A stretch of DNA of 64,000 nt from Stenotrophomonas sp. ASS1 (GTDB lineage Bacteria; Pseudomonadota; Gammaproteobacteria; Xanthomonadales; Xanthomonadaceae), in the NCBI RefSeq assembly GCF_004346925.1, contig NZ_CP031167.1, positions 392,001 through 456,000 of the forward strand. The letters are read 5' to 3'. The translations under genes were made by a program, and so were the position numbers. The notes below the pieces were generated by a model. That model saw only the letters and a list, made by a program, of their open reading frames with translations, had not been told where the DNA came from and did not search any database. Of this stretch, positions 50,364 to 58,989 are shown piece by piece; within the stretch, counting starts at the first letter, position 1; each line of letters begins with the position of its first letter.

Positions 50364-51542
50364 ATGAACGCTGTTCCTTCCCTTGCACCTGCGCCGACGC
50401 TGCCGTCGGTGCAGCGGCTGCTGCAGCAGGTCCACCCACAGCGCCTGGTCGGTACGGTGGTGCTGGTGCGCGAGCACGGTGTGCTGCGCCACGCCAGCGC
50501 GACCGGGCTGGCCGATCGCGAGTCGGCCACGCCGATGCAGCGCGATCAGTTGTTCCGGCTGGCATCGGTCAGCAAGCCGCTGTTGACCACGGTGATCCTG
50601 CGCCTGGTAGCCGAAGGCGTGCTGGACCTGGATGCGCCGGTACAGCGCTGGCTGCCGGACTTCCGCCCGGCGCTGGCCGATGGCAGCACGCCGCCGATCA
50701 GCCTGCGCCAACTGCTCAGCCATAGCAGCGGGCTGGGTTACCGCTTCCTCGAAGCCGATGCGGATGGCCCGTACGCCCAGGCCGGCGTCAGCGATGGCAT
50801 GGATGCGAATCCGCTGACGCTGACCGACAACGTGCATCGCATCGCGCAGGCGCCGCTGCTGTTCGCGCCGGGCAGCCAATGGTTGTACTCATTGGGCGTG
50901 GACGTCGCGGGCGCCGTGGCTGAAGCCGCGACTGGTGAAACGCTGCAGGCATTGTTCGCACGCCTGTTGGCCACGCCGCTGGGCCTGAGCGATACCGCGT
51001 TTGCCATCGACGATGCCGCACGGCTGGCCGCGCCCTATGTCACCGACGCGCCGCAGCCGCATCGCCTGCAGGAAGGCGAGGTGGTCGCTCCATTCGAGGG
51101 TACCGTCGGCATCGAGTACAGCCTCGCCCGTGCTACCGATGCCAGCCGTTTCCCTTCGGCCGGTGCTGGATTGATTGGCAGCGCCGACGAGGTGATGGCG
51201 GTGTTGGAGGCCTTGCGCGATGTGCAAGCTTCGAATCTGTTGCCGCCCGCGCTGGTGGCGGAGATGGCCAGCCCGCAGGTGGGCGAGCAGGGGCCGCCGG
51301 AACCGGCCGGCTGGGGCTTCGGGTTGGGCTTTGCGGTGCTGCGCGATGCCGCCGCCAGTGGCACACCGCAGAGCGAAGGCACCTGGCGCTGGGGCGGTGC
51401 CTACGGCCATAGCTGGTTTGTCGATCCTGCGCGTGGGCTGAGCGTGGTGGCGCTGACCAACACCCTGTACGAAGGCATGGACGGTGCCTTCGTTGATGAG
51501 CTGCGTGACGCGGTCTACGCCGATCTGGAGGCTGCGCGATGA
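50364..51542 (+). CDS. Serine hydrolase, class C beta-lactamase-like
   Basis: 392 residues from ATG 50364. SxxK nucleophile motif SVSK (68-71) in LFRLASVSKPLL, a YSLG at the place of the Tyr motif (about 174), and HSSGL in LRQLLSHSSGLGY; late HSWFVDPARGLSVVALTN. No signal peptide seen, so cytoplasmic esterase/peptidase rather than a secreted beta-lactamase. Its stop overlaps the MFS gene start by 4 bp (ATGA). Confidence 0.88.
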   Translation: MNAVPSLAPAPTLPSVQRLLQQVHPQRLVGTVVLVREHGVLRHASATGLADRESATPMQRDQLFRLASVSKPLLTTVILRLVAEGVLDLDAPVQRWLPDFRPALADGSTPPISLRQLLSHSSGLGYRFLEADADGPYAQAGVSDGMDANPLTLTDNVHRIAQAPLLFAPGSQWLYSLGVDVAGAVAEAATGETLQALFARLLATPLGLSDTAFAIDDAARLAAPYVTDAPQPHRLQEGEVVAPFEGTVGIEYSLARATDASRFPSAGAGLIGSADEVMAVLEALRDVQASNLLPPALVAEMASPQVGEQGPPEPAGWGFGLGFAVLRDAAASGTPQSEGTWRWGGAYGHSWFVDPARGLSVVALTNTLYEGMDGAFVDELRDAVYADLEAAR

Positions 51543-52723
51543 GCGGCCATGCCATTGATGCGGCCAGCCCGGCCGGTGAAGCCACGCGCCTGCCGTGGGC
51601 GGGGCTGCTGGCGCTGGCCGGCGGCGGCTTCATCACCCTGCTGACCGAAACCCTGCCGGCCGGTGTACTGCGGCCGATGGGCGAGAGCCTGGGCGTGAGT
51701 GATGCGGCGGTGGGCCAGCTGGTCAGCGTGTACGCGCTGGGATCGGTGATGGCCGCACTGCCGATGACCGCGTTGACCCAGCGCCTGCCGCGACGCCCCT
51801 TGTTGCTGGCCGCCATTGCCGGCTTCGTGGTGGTCAACACGCTGACCGCCGTGAGCAGCAGCTATCCGCTGATCCTGGCCGCGCGTTTCCTGGCCGGTGT
51901 GAGTGGTGGCCTGCTGTGGTCGCTGGTGGCCGGCTACGCGGCGCGCATGGTGGTGCCGTCGCTGCAGGGCCGGGCAATCGCGGTGGCGATGGTTGGATCG
52001 CCGTTGGCGCTGTCGCTGGGCGTACCGGCGGGCACGTTGCTGGGCCAGCAGATCGGCTGGCGCTGGGCGTTCGCGTTGATGAGCGTGCTGGGTGTCGGAC
52101 TGCTGGCGTACGCGCGCTGGACACTGCCGGCGTTGCCGGCTGCCGGTGCCGGCCAGCGCACGTCATTGGGCACGGTGTGGCGCATGCCCGGCGTGCGCAG
52201 CGCGCTGGCGGTGATGGTGCTGTACGTGCTGGCGCACAACGTGCTCTACACCTACATCGAACCGCTGGCGGTGGAGGCCGGCGCCGGCCCGTGGCTGGAC
52301 CGCCTGCTGCTGGCCTTCGGCGTGGCTGCCATCGTTGGTATCGGCATTGCCGGTTGGGGCGTGGACCGTCATCTGCGCACGCTGGTGTGGGCGGCCGTGA
52401 TCGGTTTCATTCTTCCGGTGTTGGCCCTGCTGTTGTGGCCAGGAGAGGCCACACCGCTGCTGCTGGCAACGATCCTGTGGGGCGTGGCGTTCGGGTCGGT
52501 TGCGACCCTGTTCCAGACCGCGCTCGCACGCCGTGCCGGTGCTGCTGCCGACCTGGCGCAGTCGATGCTGGTGACCGGCTGGAACCTGGCGATTGCCGCC
52601 GGTGGCGTAGCAGGCGGTGTGCTGCTGCAGGCCAGTGGCCCGAGCCAGCTGGGATGGCTGCCGTTGCTGCTGCTGGCGGTGACCGTGGCGTGGCTGCTGG
52701 CACGGCCGAAGGCCTGGGCGTAG
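51539..52723 (+). CDS. Major facilitator superfamily transporter (DHA1-like)
   Basis: 394 residues, twelve hydrophobic segments. Motif A-like sequence in TM2-3 (ALTQRLPRRPLLL), LAARFLAGVSGGLLWSLVAGYAARM in TM4-5 and GVPAGTLLGQQIGWRWAFAL (motif C, Gly/Pro-rich) point to the DHA1 drug:proton antiporters. Translationally coupled to the serine hydrolase, so both may act on one compound (hydrolysis and export). Confidence 0.88.
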   Translation: MSGHAIDAASPAGEATRLPWAGLLALAGGGFITLLTETLPAGVLRPMGESLGVSDAAVGQLVSVYALGSVMAALPMTALTQRLPRRPLLLAAIAGFVVVNTLTAVSSSYPLILAARFLAGVSGGLLWSLVAGYAARMVVPSLQGRAIAVAMVGSPLALSLGVPAGTLLGQQIGWRWAFALMSVLGVGLLAYARWTLPALPAAGAGQRTSLGTVWRMPGVRSALAVMVLYVLAHNVLYTYIEPLAVEAGAGPWLDRLLLAFGVAAIVGIGIAGWGVDRHLRTLVWAAVIGFILPVLALLLWPGEATPLLLATILWGVAFGSVATLFQTALARRAGAAADLAQSMLVTGWNLAIAAGGVAGGVLLQASGPSQLGWLPLLLLAVTVAWLLARPKAWA

Positions 52724-52745
52724 GCGCAGACCAGACGTTACCGAG

Positions 52746-53046
52746 GTGCCGGCCAGCGGCCGGCACTACCGTGGTCCACGCCATCCACGCATGGCGTGGA
52801 TCCACCGAGCGCAGCGACCCGCGTTTGCTTTTGCTTTTGCTTTCTTCTGTTGATTCCGTGGTGGGACGCCGCCGCAATGTGTCCGTGGCCGGGTGGGTGG
52901 GTTGCGCAGGGGCGTGAGCCGCATGGATGCGGCGACCGAGCTTACATGGACGTACTTGCAGCGCCCCCTGCGCGACCCATCCACCCGGCCCCAACTGATG
53001 GATCCACTGGGCGCGACCCACCACGAGGGGCTCCGCCGTTGGCCGT
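52746..53046. repeat. SMAG plus dispersed ~250-bp repeat, copy A
   Basis: A SMAG palindrome (52746-52771) is followed by a 250-bp element with a pyrimidine-rich stretch (TTTGCTTTTGCTTTTGC), CCGTGGTGG, hairpins such as CGCATGGATGCG, and the terminal ACGAGGGGCTCCGCCG. The same element occurs twice at 61.5-62.1 kb. No gene is supported in it. Confidence 0.75.
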
Positions 53047-53047
53047 C

Positions 53048-54700
53048 CTACTCGATCCCCTCACGCTCGATCGGCACGCTGCGCGGATTCTGCATGTGCT
53101 CCCGCGCCGCGCCATAGCGCTGCTGCCGCTTGTGATGGAACACCACGAACTCATCCCGCGGCAGCGGCCGCGAGAACAGCCAACCCTGCGCGAACTCGAC
53201 CTTCCGGGTATGCAGATACGCCAGCTGTGCCTCGGTCTCCACGCCCTCGGCCACCACCCACAGGCCCAGCTCCTTGGCCATGTCGATGATGTGCGGGGTT
53301 ACCGGGCTGGTGGCGCTCTCGGTGTCGATCGCATCGATGAATGACTTGTCGATCTTCAACGCGTCCAGCGGCAGCTGTTCCAGGTACTGCAGGCTGGAGA
53401 AGCCGACGCCGAAATCGTCAATGGCCACGCTGTGTCCGGCCCGACGCGCCTGCGCCAGCATCGTGCGGGCGCGGTCCAGATCCAGGAAGCCGCGCTCGGT
53501 GGCCTCCATCCAGATCTGCTGCGGCAGGATGCCGCTGCCGGCCATGTGCTTGGAGATCATCTTCAGCGCACGGCCGCTGCTGATATCTTCGGCGGCCAGG
53601 TTGATCGCGATGTGCGCGCTGCGGTCGGCCACCAGCAGTTCACGCATGTCGCGCACCACGTTCTCGATCACCAGATCGGTGACCGCGCCGATCATGCCGG
53701 CCTCTTCGGCCAGCGGAATGAACAGGTCCGGCCGCACCTGGGTGCCATCCGGGCGCTGCCAGCGCACCAGCGCTTCGGCGCCGACGCAGATGCCGGTATC
53801 CAGCTCGATGATCGGCTGGTAGTGCAGGTACAGCTCGCGGCGGCGGATCGCTGTGGCCAGCTCGCCGCGCAGGGACAGGCGGCGACGCGACAGCCAGATC
53901 ACCAGGCCGGCACCGGCAGCGGCCAGCAGAACGCCGATCGGCACGAACAGCCACGCCTGCTGGCGGAAGGTCGCGGCAAGCGCGGTACGCGGCATGGTCG
54001 CGATCGCCAACCACTCTTCGTTGCGGGCGGTGGCATACAGGGTGTGGTGGTCCAGGCCTTCATCGGGGGCGCGCAGCAGGGTCTCCAGCAATGCCGGATC
54101 CATGCCGTCCTGCCTCGCCAGGAGACGCCCATCGGGGCTGGCCAGGGCAAGGCGCACGTTCGGGTCGGCGATGACATCGACGAAGCGGCGCGGATCGACC
54201 AGCACGTCGTAGTTGCCGTACAGGAACGACAGGACCTGGCGCCGTCCGCTGGCCTCGGGGCGCACATCCACGGCGATGCCGGCGCCATCACTGGTGACGT
54301 GGTCGGCCTTGGGCTGGTTGACGTCGGACAGGAACGGCCCCCACGACGTACAGCGCAGCTTGCCACCCTCGAAGTAGCCCATCTGGTCGACCGACGGCGA
54401 GGTCATCACCAGTGTCTGCATGCGCCGGATATGGTCGGGCCCGCAGGCGTCGTGGGCGCCGACCTCGGCCGACTGCAGTGCCGCCAGCGCTTCCTGGTAG
54501 GACTGGTCGGCGCGGCGCAGCGCGCGACCGGCGATGTCGCGCAGCCGCTGCTGCTCGACGCTGACTGCACGGTCCCAGGTGGCATAGGCCATCACCGCGA
54601 TCGGCACGGCCGCGGCCAGCAGCGCCAGCGCGGTGCCACCAATGATCACGCGCAGCCGACTCAAGGCCGGAGCTCCAGCGGGGCGGGCAGGGCAGGGCAC
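53048..54700 (-). CDS. EAL-domain c-di-GMP phosphodiesterase with periplasmic CSS-motif sensor
   Basis: 550 residues. Membrane segment at about 16-38; periplasmic part with GKLRCTSWGPF (CSS-type motif with redox-active cysteine) and an acidic region; second segment (about 245-268); then the EAL domain: GAEALVRW (EALVRW), NLAAEDIS, ATERGFLD, IDDFGVGFSS (DDFG), and LKIDKSFID, with EGVETE near the end. The catalytic residues look complete, so it should lower c-di-GMP, perhaps in response to periplasmic redox state. Confidence 0.93.
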   Translation of the reverse strand: MPCPARPAGAPALSRLRVIIGGTALALLAAAVPIAVMAYATWDRAVSVEQQRLRDIAGRALRRADQSYQEALAALQSAEVGAHDACGPDHIRRMQTLVMTSPSVDQMGYFEGGKLRCTSWGPFLSDVNQPKADHVTSDGAGIAVDVRPEASGRRQVLSFLYGNYDVLVDPRRFVDVIADPNVRLALASPDGRLLARQDGMDPALLETLLRAPDEGLDHHTLYATARNEEWLAIATMPRTALAATFRQQAWLFVPIGVLLAAAGAGLVIWLSRRRLSLRGELATAIRRRELYLHYQPIIELDTGICVGAEALVRWQRPDGTQVRPDLFIPLAEEAGMIGAVTDLVIENVVRDMRELLVADRSAHIAINLAAEDISSGRALKMISKHMAGSGILPQQIWMEATERGFLDLDRARTMLAQARRAGHSVAIDDFGVGFSSLQYLEQLPLDALKIDKSFIDAIDTESATSPVTPHIIDMAKELGLWVVAEGVETEAQLAYLHTRKVEFAQGWLFSRPLPRDEFVVFHHKRQQRYGAAREHMQNPRSVPIEREGIE

Positions 54701-54892
54701 ATGGTCGGGCCGATCCTTGGGCAGGTGCGGCTATCTGAGCATGACGCCGGGCCGGGCGGAATGGGACGAATCCGGTATTCGGTCACAATGTGATGAAAGC
54801 GACCATCATTGACGTAATCGGGCCGTCCAGCGCTGGCGCTCCGGGCCGGGGAGGACTAACGTCGAACGCTTCGCCCGCCCCAGTGCACGCCC

Positions 54893-56266
54893 ATGACCGA
54901 GCCCGCAACGCCCCCCGAGCACCTGCGCCGCAGCCTGTCCAACCGCCACCTGCAGTTGATCGCCATCGGTGGTGCCATCGGCACCGGCCTGTTCATGGGC
55001 TCGGGCAAGACCATCAGCCTGGCCGGCCCGTCCATCGTCTTCGTCTACCTGATCATCGGCGCGATGCTGTTCTTCGTGATGCGCGCGATGGGCGAGCTGC
55101 TGCTGTCCAACCTGCAGTACAAATCCTTCATCGATTTCTCCACCGATCTGCTCGGTCCCTGGGCTGGCTTCTTCTGTGGATGGACGTACTGGTTCTGCTG
55201 GATCGTCACCGCCATCGCCGACGTGATCGCGATTGCCGCCTACGCGCAGTTCTGGTTCCCCGGGCTGGATGCGTGGATACCGGCACTGGCCTGCGTGCTG
55301 CTGTTGCTGGCACTGAACCTGGTGACGGTTAAGCTGTTCGGCGAGATGGAGTTCTGGTTCGCGCTGATCAAGATCGTGGCGATCTGTGCGCTGATCATCA
55401 CCGGCGCCGGGCTGGTGGCGTGGGGCTTCACCTCGCCCAGCGGTCACACCGCGTCGTTGTCGAACCTGTGGAATGACGGCGGTATGTTCCCGATGGGCCT
55501 GGTCGGTTTCTTCGCCGGTTTCCAGATCGCGGTGTTCGCTTTCGTCGGCATCGAGCTGGTGGGAACCACCGCCGCTGAAACCGCAGACCCCGAGCGCAAC
55601 CTGCCCAAGGCGATCAACTCGATCCCGGTGCGCATCATCATCTTCTACGTGCTGGCGCTGATCGCGATCATGGCGGTCACCCCGTGGCGCCAGGTGGTGC
55701 CGGACAAGAGCCCGTTCGTGCAGCTGTTCGTGCTGGCCGGCATTCCCGCCGCGGCCAGCCTGATCAACTTCGTGGTGCTGACCTCGGCCACGTCTTCGGC
55801 CAACAGCGGCATCTTCTCCACCAGCCGCATGCTGTACGGCCTGGCCGAAGAGGGCCACGCACCGCGCGGGTTGTCGAAGTTGTCACGCGCCGCAGTGCCC
55901 GCCCGTGGCCTGCTGTTCTCGTGCCTGTGCCTGCTGGGCGGCACGTTGCTGATCTACCTGATCCCGAACCTGGTGACCGCCTTCACCCTGGTGACGACGC
56001 TGGCCACCGTGCTCTTCATCTTCGTCTGGTCGCTGATCCTGGTGGCCTACATGGCCTACCGCCGCCGCTACCCGGAACGCCACGCCGCCTCGATCTTCAA
56101 GATGCCCGGCGGCGTCGCCATGTGCTGGGCCTGCCTGGTGTTCTTCGCCGCCGTGCTGGTGCTGCTGAGCCTGCAGGCCGACACCCGCCAGGCGCTGGTC
56201 GCCAGCCCGGTGTGGTTCGTGCTGTTGGGCGTGGGGTATTGGGTGCGGCGGAGGACCGCGAAGTAA
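54893..56266 (+). CDS. cycA: Amino-acid permease, CycA-like (D-alanine/D-serine/glycine)
   Basis: 457 residues, twelve membrane segments of the APC family. N-terminal AIGGAIGTGLFMGSGK and AETADPERNLPKAINSIPVRI (the family's TM6/7 hallmark), GGTLLIYLIPNLVTAFTLVTT. The overall sequence follows E. coli CycA, a proton symporter. Stands alone; upstream region 54701-54892 may hold its promoter. Confidence 0.88.
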   Translation: MTEPATPPEHLRRSLSNRHLQLIAIGGAIGTGLFMGSGKTISLAGPSIVFVYLIIGAMLFFVMRAMGELLLSNLQYKSFIDFSTDLLGPWAGFFCGWTYWFCWIVTAIADVIAIAAYAQFWFPGLDAWIPALACVLLLLALNLVTVKLFGEMEFWFALIKIVAICALIITGAGLVAWGFTSPSGHTASLSNLWNDGGMFPMGLVGFFAGFQIAVFAFVGIELVGTTAAETADPERNLPKAINSIPVRIIIFYVLALIAIMAVTPWRQVVPDKSPFVQLFVLAGIPAAASLINFVVLTSATSSANSGIFSTSRMLYGLAEEGHAPRGLSKLSRAAVPARGLLFSCLCLLGGTLLIYLIPNLVTAFTLVTTLATVLFIFVWSLILVAYMAYRRRYPERHAASIFKMPGGVAMCWACLVFFAAVLVLLSLQADTRQALVASPVWFVLLGVGYWVRRRTAK

Positions 56267-56382
56267 CCCAGCGTTTGCGTTCCATCGATTGATCCAGAGA
56301 TCTCTCTGGAGTGGGGTCAGAGACCGTTGCGCAGCAACGGGATCCGACCCCCGCAGGAAATCGGCCGTTGCCGTTGCTGTTG

Positions 56383-56412
56383 AGGTTGCCGGCCAGCGGC
56401 CGGCACTACCAC
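56383..56412. repeat. SMAG element
   Basis: GGCCGGCA palindrome with reversed GTAG head (CTACC) between cycA and the transglycosylase gene; a GGGGTC/GACCCC inverted repeat (56313-56351) lies just before it. Confidence 0.8.
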
Positions 56413-56484
56413 GGGTGCAGGGCGCAGCCCTGCCGACCCCCATTCACCCAGCATTAGCGGGCGCGGCCGGATGATCCGGCCGCC

Positions 56485-57261
56485 ATGTTCCGTCGCCCTC
56501 TCCTGCTTGCGCTGTTGCTGCTGCCCAGCCTGTGGCCCGGGCTGGCGGCCGCGCGCACCGTCTACCGCTGCGTGCAGGGCAACACCGTCAGCCTGGCCAC
56601 CGCGCCGGAACCCGGTTCACGCTGCACCCCGAAGGAAATCGACGACAACGCCATCCAGACCCCGAACCTGTGGGGCAACATGGGCGTGTTCAGCGGCGTG
56701 CTGTACGAGCGCGAGCAGGATGGCGCGCTGGTCTACTCCACCCGCAACCTGCCCGGCTCGCGGGTGTTCCTGAAGTTCACCATGGCCACGCCGCCGGGTG
56801 AACCTGCCCACGAAGGCCTGGGCAAGGTGGGCAAGCCGCAGCTGGCGCAGCATGCCAAACAGTTCAAGGCCGCCGCCAAGGCCACCGGCGTGGATGACGC
56901 GTGGCTGCGCGCGATCGCCCATGCCGAAAGCAACTTCGATGCACTGGCGGTGTCCAGCAAGGGCGCACAGGGCGTGATGCAGTTGATGCCGGACACCGCG
57001 CAGGAGTACGGGGTGAATGATCCGTTCTCGCCGCAGCAGTCGATCGATGGCGGCGCCCGCTACATGCGCGCGTTGCTGCGTCGCTACAACGGTGATCGGC
57101 CGCTGGCAGCGGCCGCCTACAACGCCGGCATCGGCGCGGTCACCCGCTACAAGGGCGTGCCGCCCTATGCCGAAACCCTGGCCTACGTGGACAAGGTGAT
57201 GGCCCTGTACGCACGCTACCGCGAGGCGATGGGCATCCGTACCGAGGTGCCGGCGCGCTAG
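56485..57261 (+). CDS. Lytic transglycosylase (SLT domain)
   Basis: 258 residues with signal peptide (LLLALLLLPSLWPGLAAA). SLT core: WLRAIAHAESNFDALAVSSKGAQGVMQLMPDTA, with the catalytic Glu in HAESNF, and AAAYNAGIGAVTRYKGVPPYAET. An N-terminal 100-residue extension (YRCVQGNTVSLATAPEPGSRC) carries a DUF4124-like motif. It would cut peptidoglycan in the periplasm, perhaps for insertion of a secretion system. Confidence 0.93.
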   Translation: MFRRPLLLALLLLPSLWPGLAAARTVYRCVQGNTVSLATAPEPGSRCTPKEIDDNAIQTPNLWGNMGVFSGVLYEREQDGALVYSTRNLPGSRVFLKFTMATPPGEPAHEGLGKVGKPQLAQHAKQFKAAAKATGVDDAWLRAIAHAESNFDALAVSSKGAQGVMQLMPDTAQEYGVNDPFSPQQSIDGGARYMRALLRRYNGDRPLAAAAYNAGIGAVTRYKGVPPYAETLAYVDKVMALYARYREAMGIRTEVPAR

Positions 57262-57303
57262 GCGGGTGGTGCTGCACGCACGTGGTTCTACATGGGAGCT
57301 TGC

Positions 57304-58824
57304 TCAGCGCGAGGTGGAGGTGCTGACCAGTTCGTAGCGTTCGATGCGGCCCAGGCGGGCAACCTCGGCCTGCACGTCGGCGCGCTGCTTCAGCGCACGC
57401 CAGGCCGCATCGATCTTCACGTCACCGGGCAGCGACGGATAGGTGCGCATGTCCTGCAGGCTGGCCAGCGTTTCACCGCGTTCAACGGGTGAGCGCAACT
57501 GTTCGATCAGCACGGCAGCTGCGCCGTCGAGATTGCCCTCGTCCAGCAGCATCTCGCGCTGGAACAGGCGCGCGTCATCGCCCTGGGCCAGGATCGCTGC
57601 ACGCGCGGCCTGTTCGGCCTTGGCATCGCCACGTTCACGGGCGGCAACGAACTGCAGCAGTGCCTGGGCCGCCTTGCCGTAACCGGCCAGGCCCGGCATG
57701 TCATTCACTGCCGTGGCGGCATCCTGCATGCGGCCCAGCGAACTGAACACGAAGCCGACGTTGAACTGGTGCTCGGCACCATCCGGGCCCAGTGCACCGA
57801 TGCGTGCGGCCAGCTTGGCTGCCGCCAGCGCATCCTCGTTGCGACCCAGCCGGCGCAGCGCCGTGAGCCGGCTGTTGAGCAGCCATGCCACCCATTCGGC
57901 TTCCGCCGCCGAGGGCGACTCACCTTCGGCCGCCGCAGCGGCCATGCCATCGGTCAGTGCCAGCACTTCCTCGTTGCGGTCCAGCATCAGCAGCGTACTG
58001 CTGAACTCGGCCATGCGTGCGTCCAGCGCCCGGTCGAGCAGGCCGGAGACCCGCAGTTCGTCGAGGTGTTTCTGTGCAGCCTGCACCGGATCGAAGCGGA
58101 CATCGGCGCGGTCGACATAGCGATCAAACCGCTTGTCACTGCGCAGGCGGATGATCTCGGCGGGGCCGGTGATGCGCGCCAGCGTGGCGGGAATCCTGTC
58201 GCCACGGCCGTTGTCGGCCTGCAGCGTGGCCAGCGCCAGCCACAGCCCGGTGGGTTCCAGGCCGCCGCTCTTCCAGCCGTTGTCGAACAGCGCCTGCAGC
58301 AGTTCCATACGCTGCTGCGGCTGGTCCCGCAGGCGGAACTGCAGGTAGTTGATCGCGTGGTGGTCCACCGGCAACGGCGCGCCGGCATGCTTCAGCGCCT
58401 GCACCAGGTGCTTGGTGGCAGGCGCCGGTTGGTTCTCGGACAGTTCCACCGAGACCAGGGTCAGCAGGATCTGCGCATCGTCCGGCAGTGCCTCCTGCGC
58501 GCGCTGCAGATAGCGGCGAGCCTGGTCCGGCTTCTTCTGCACCATCGCGGTCCAGCCGGCCACCTGCGCGGCGCGGCCGCGATGTTCAGCATCGAAGTCA
58601 TCCAGCATCGGATCTTCCATCAGCCGTTCCATCGCGATCAGTGCGCCCAGCGTGTTGCCACTGCGTGACTGCTGGATCGCCTCATCCCATCGCGTGGCAT
58701 AGGCCTGGTGCATCGCATCGGCGGTGACTGACGGCTTCTGTGGTGCCACCGAGATCGAGGCGGAGGCCGGCGCGCTGGCCAGTGCGGCCACCAGCAGGGC
58801 GGCGAGGGGGAAGATGCGGGGCAT
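57304..58824 (-). CDS. TPR-like exported protein
   Basis: 506 residues from ATG 58824 (longer frame to 58890 lacks a signal peptide at its start). Signal peptide ending ASASI (about 22). The rest is helical, with repeated TPR-like motifs (DQARRYLQRAQEALPDDAQILLTL, NPEEVLALTDGM region, NEDALAAAKLAARIGALG). TPR proteins in the periplasm scaffold envelope complexes. No partner visible. The divergent gene at 58990 is also exported. Confidence 0.75.
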   Translation of the reverse strand: MPRIFPLAALLVAALASAPASASISVAPQKPSVTADAMHQAYATRWDEAIQQSRSGNTLGALIAMERLMEDPMLDDFDAEHRGRAAQVAGWTAMVQKKPDQARRYLQRAQEALPDDAQILLTLVSVELSENQPAPATKHLVQALKHAGAPLPVDHHAINYLQFRLRDQPQQRMELLQALFDNGWKSGGLEPTGLWLALATLQADNGRGDRIPATLARITGPAEIIRLRSDKRFDRYVDRADVRFDPVQAAQKHLDELRVSGLLDRALDARMAEFSSTLLMLDRNEEVLALTDGMAAAAAEGESPSAAEAEWVAWLLNSRLTALRRLGRNEDALAAAKLAARIGALGPDGAEHQFNVGFVFSSLGRMQDAATAVNDMPGLAGYGKAAQALLQFVAARERGDAKAEQAARAAILAQGDDARLFQREMLLDEGNLDGAAAVLIEQLRSPVERGETLASLQDMRTYPSLPGDVKIDAAWRALKQRADVQAEVARLGRIERYELVSTSTSR

Positions 58825-58989
58825 GGAGGATCTCCATCCGTGGGAAGAGCATTGAACCCGCTGTAGCCAGGGAGAACAAGCGCGACGCATGGAACTCTGG
58901 TATCCGGCAGTACGTTTGGCCTTGGCGGATCCTGCGTTCAGCGTCTATTGTCGGTGTCTCTTCAGACAGCAGGCAGGCAGCGCAGCACG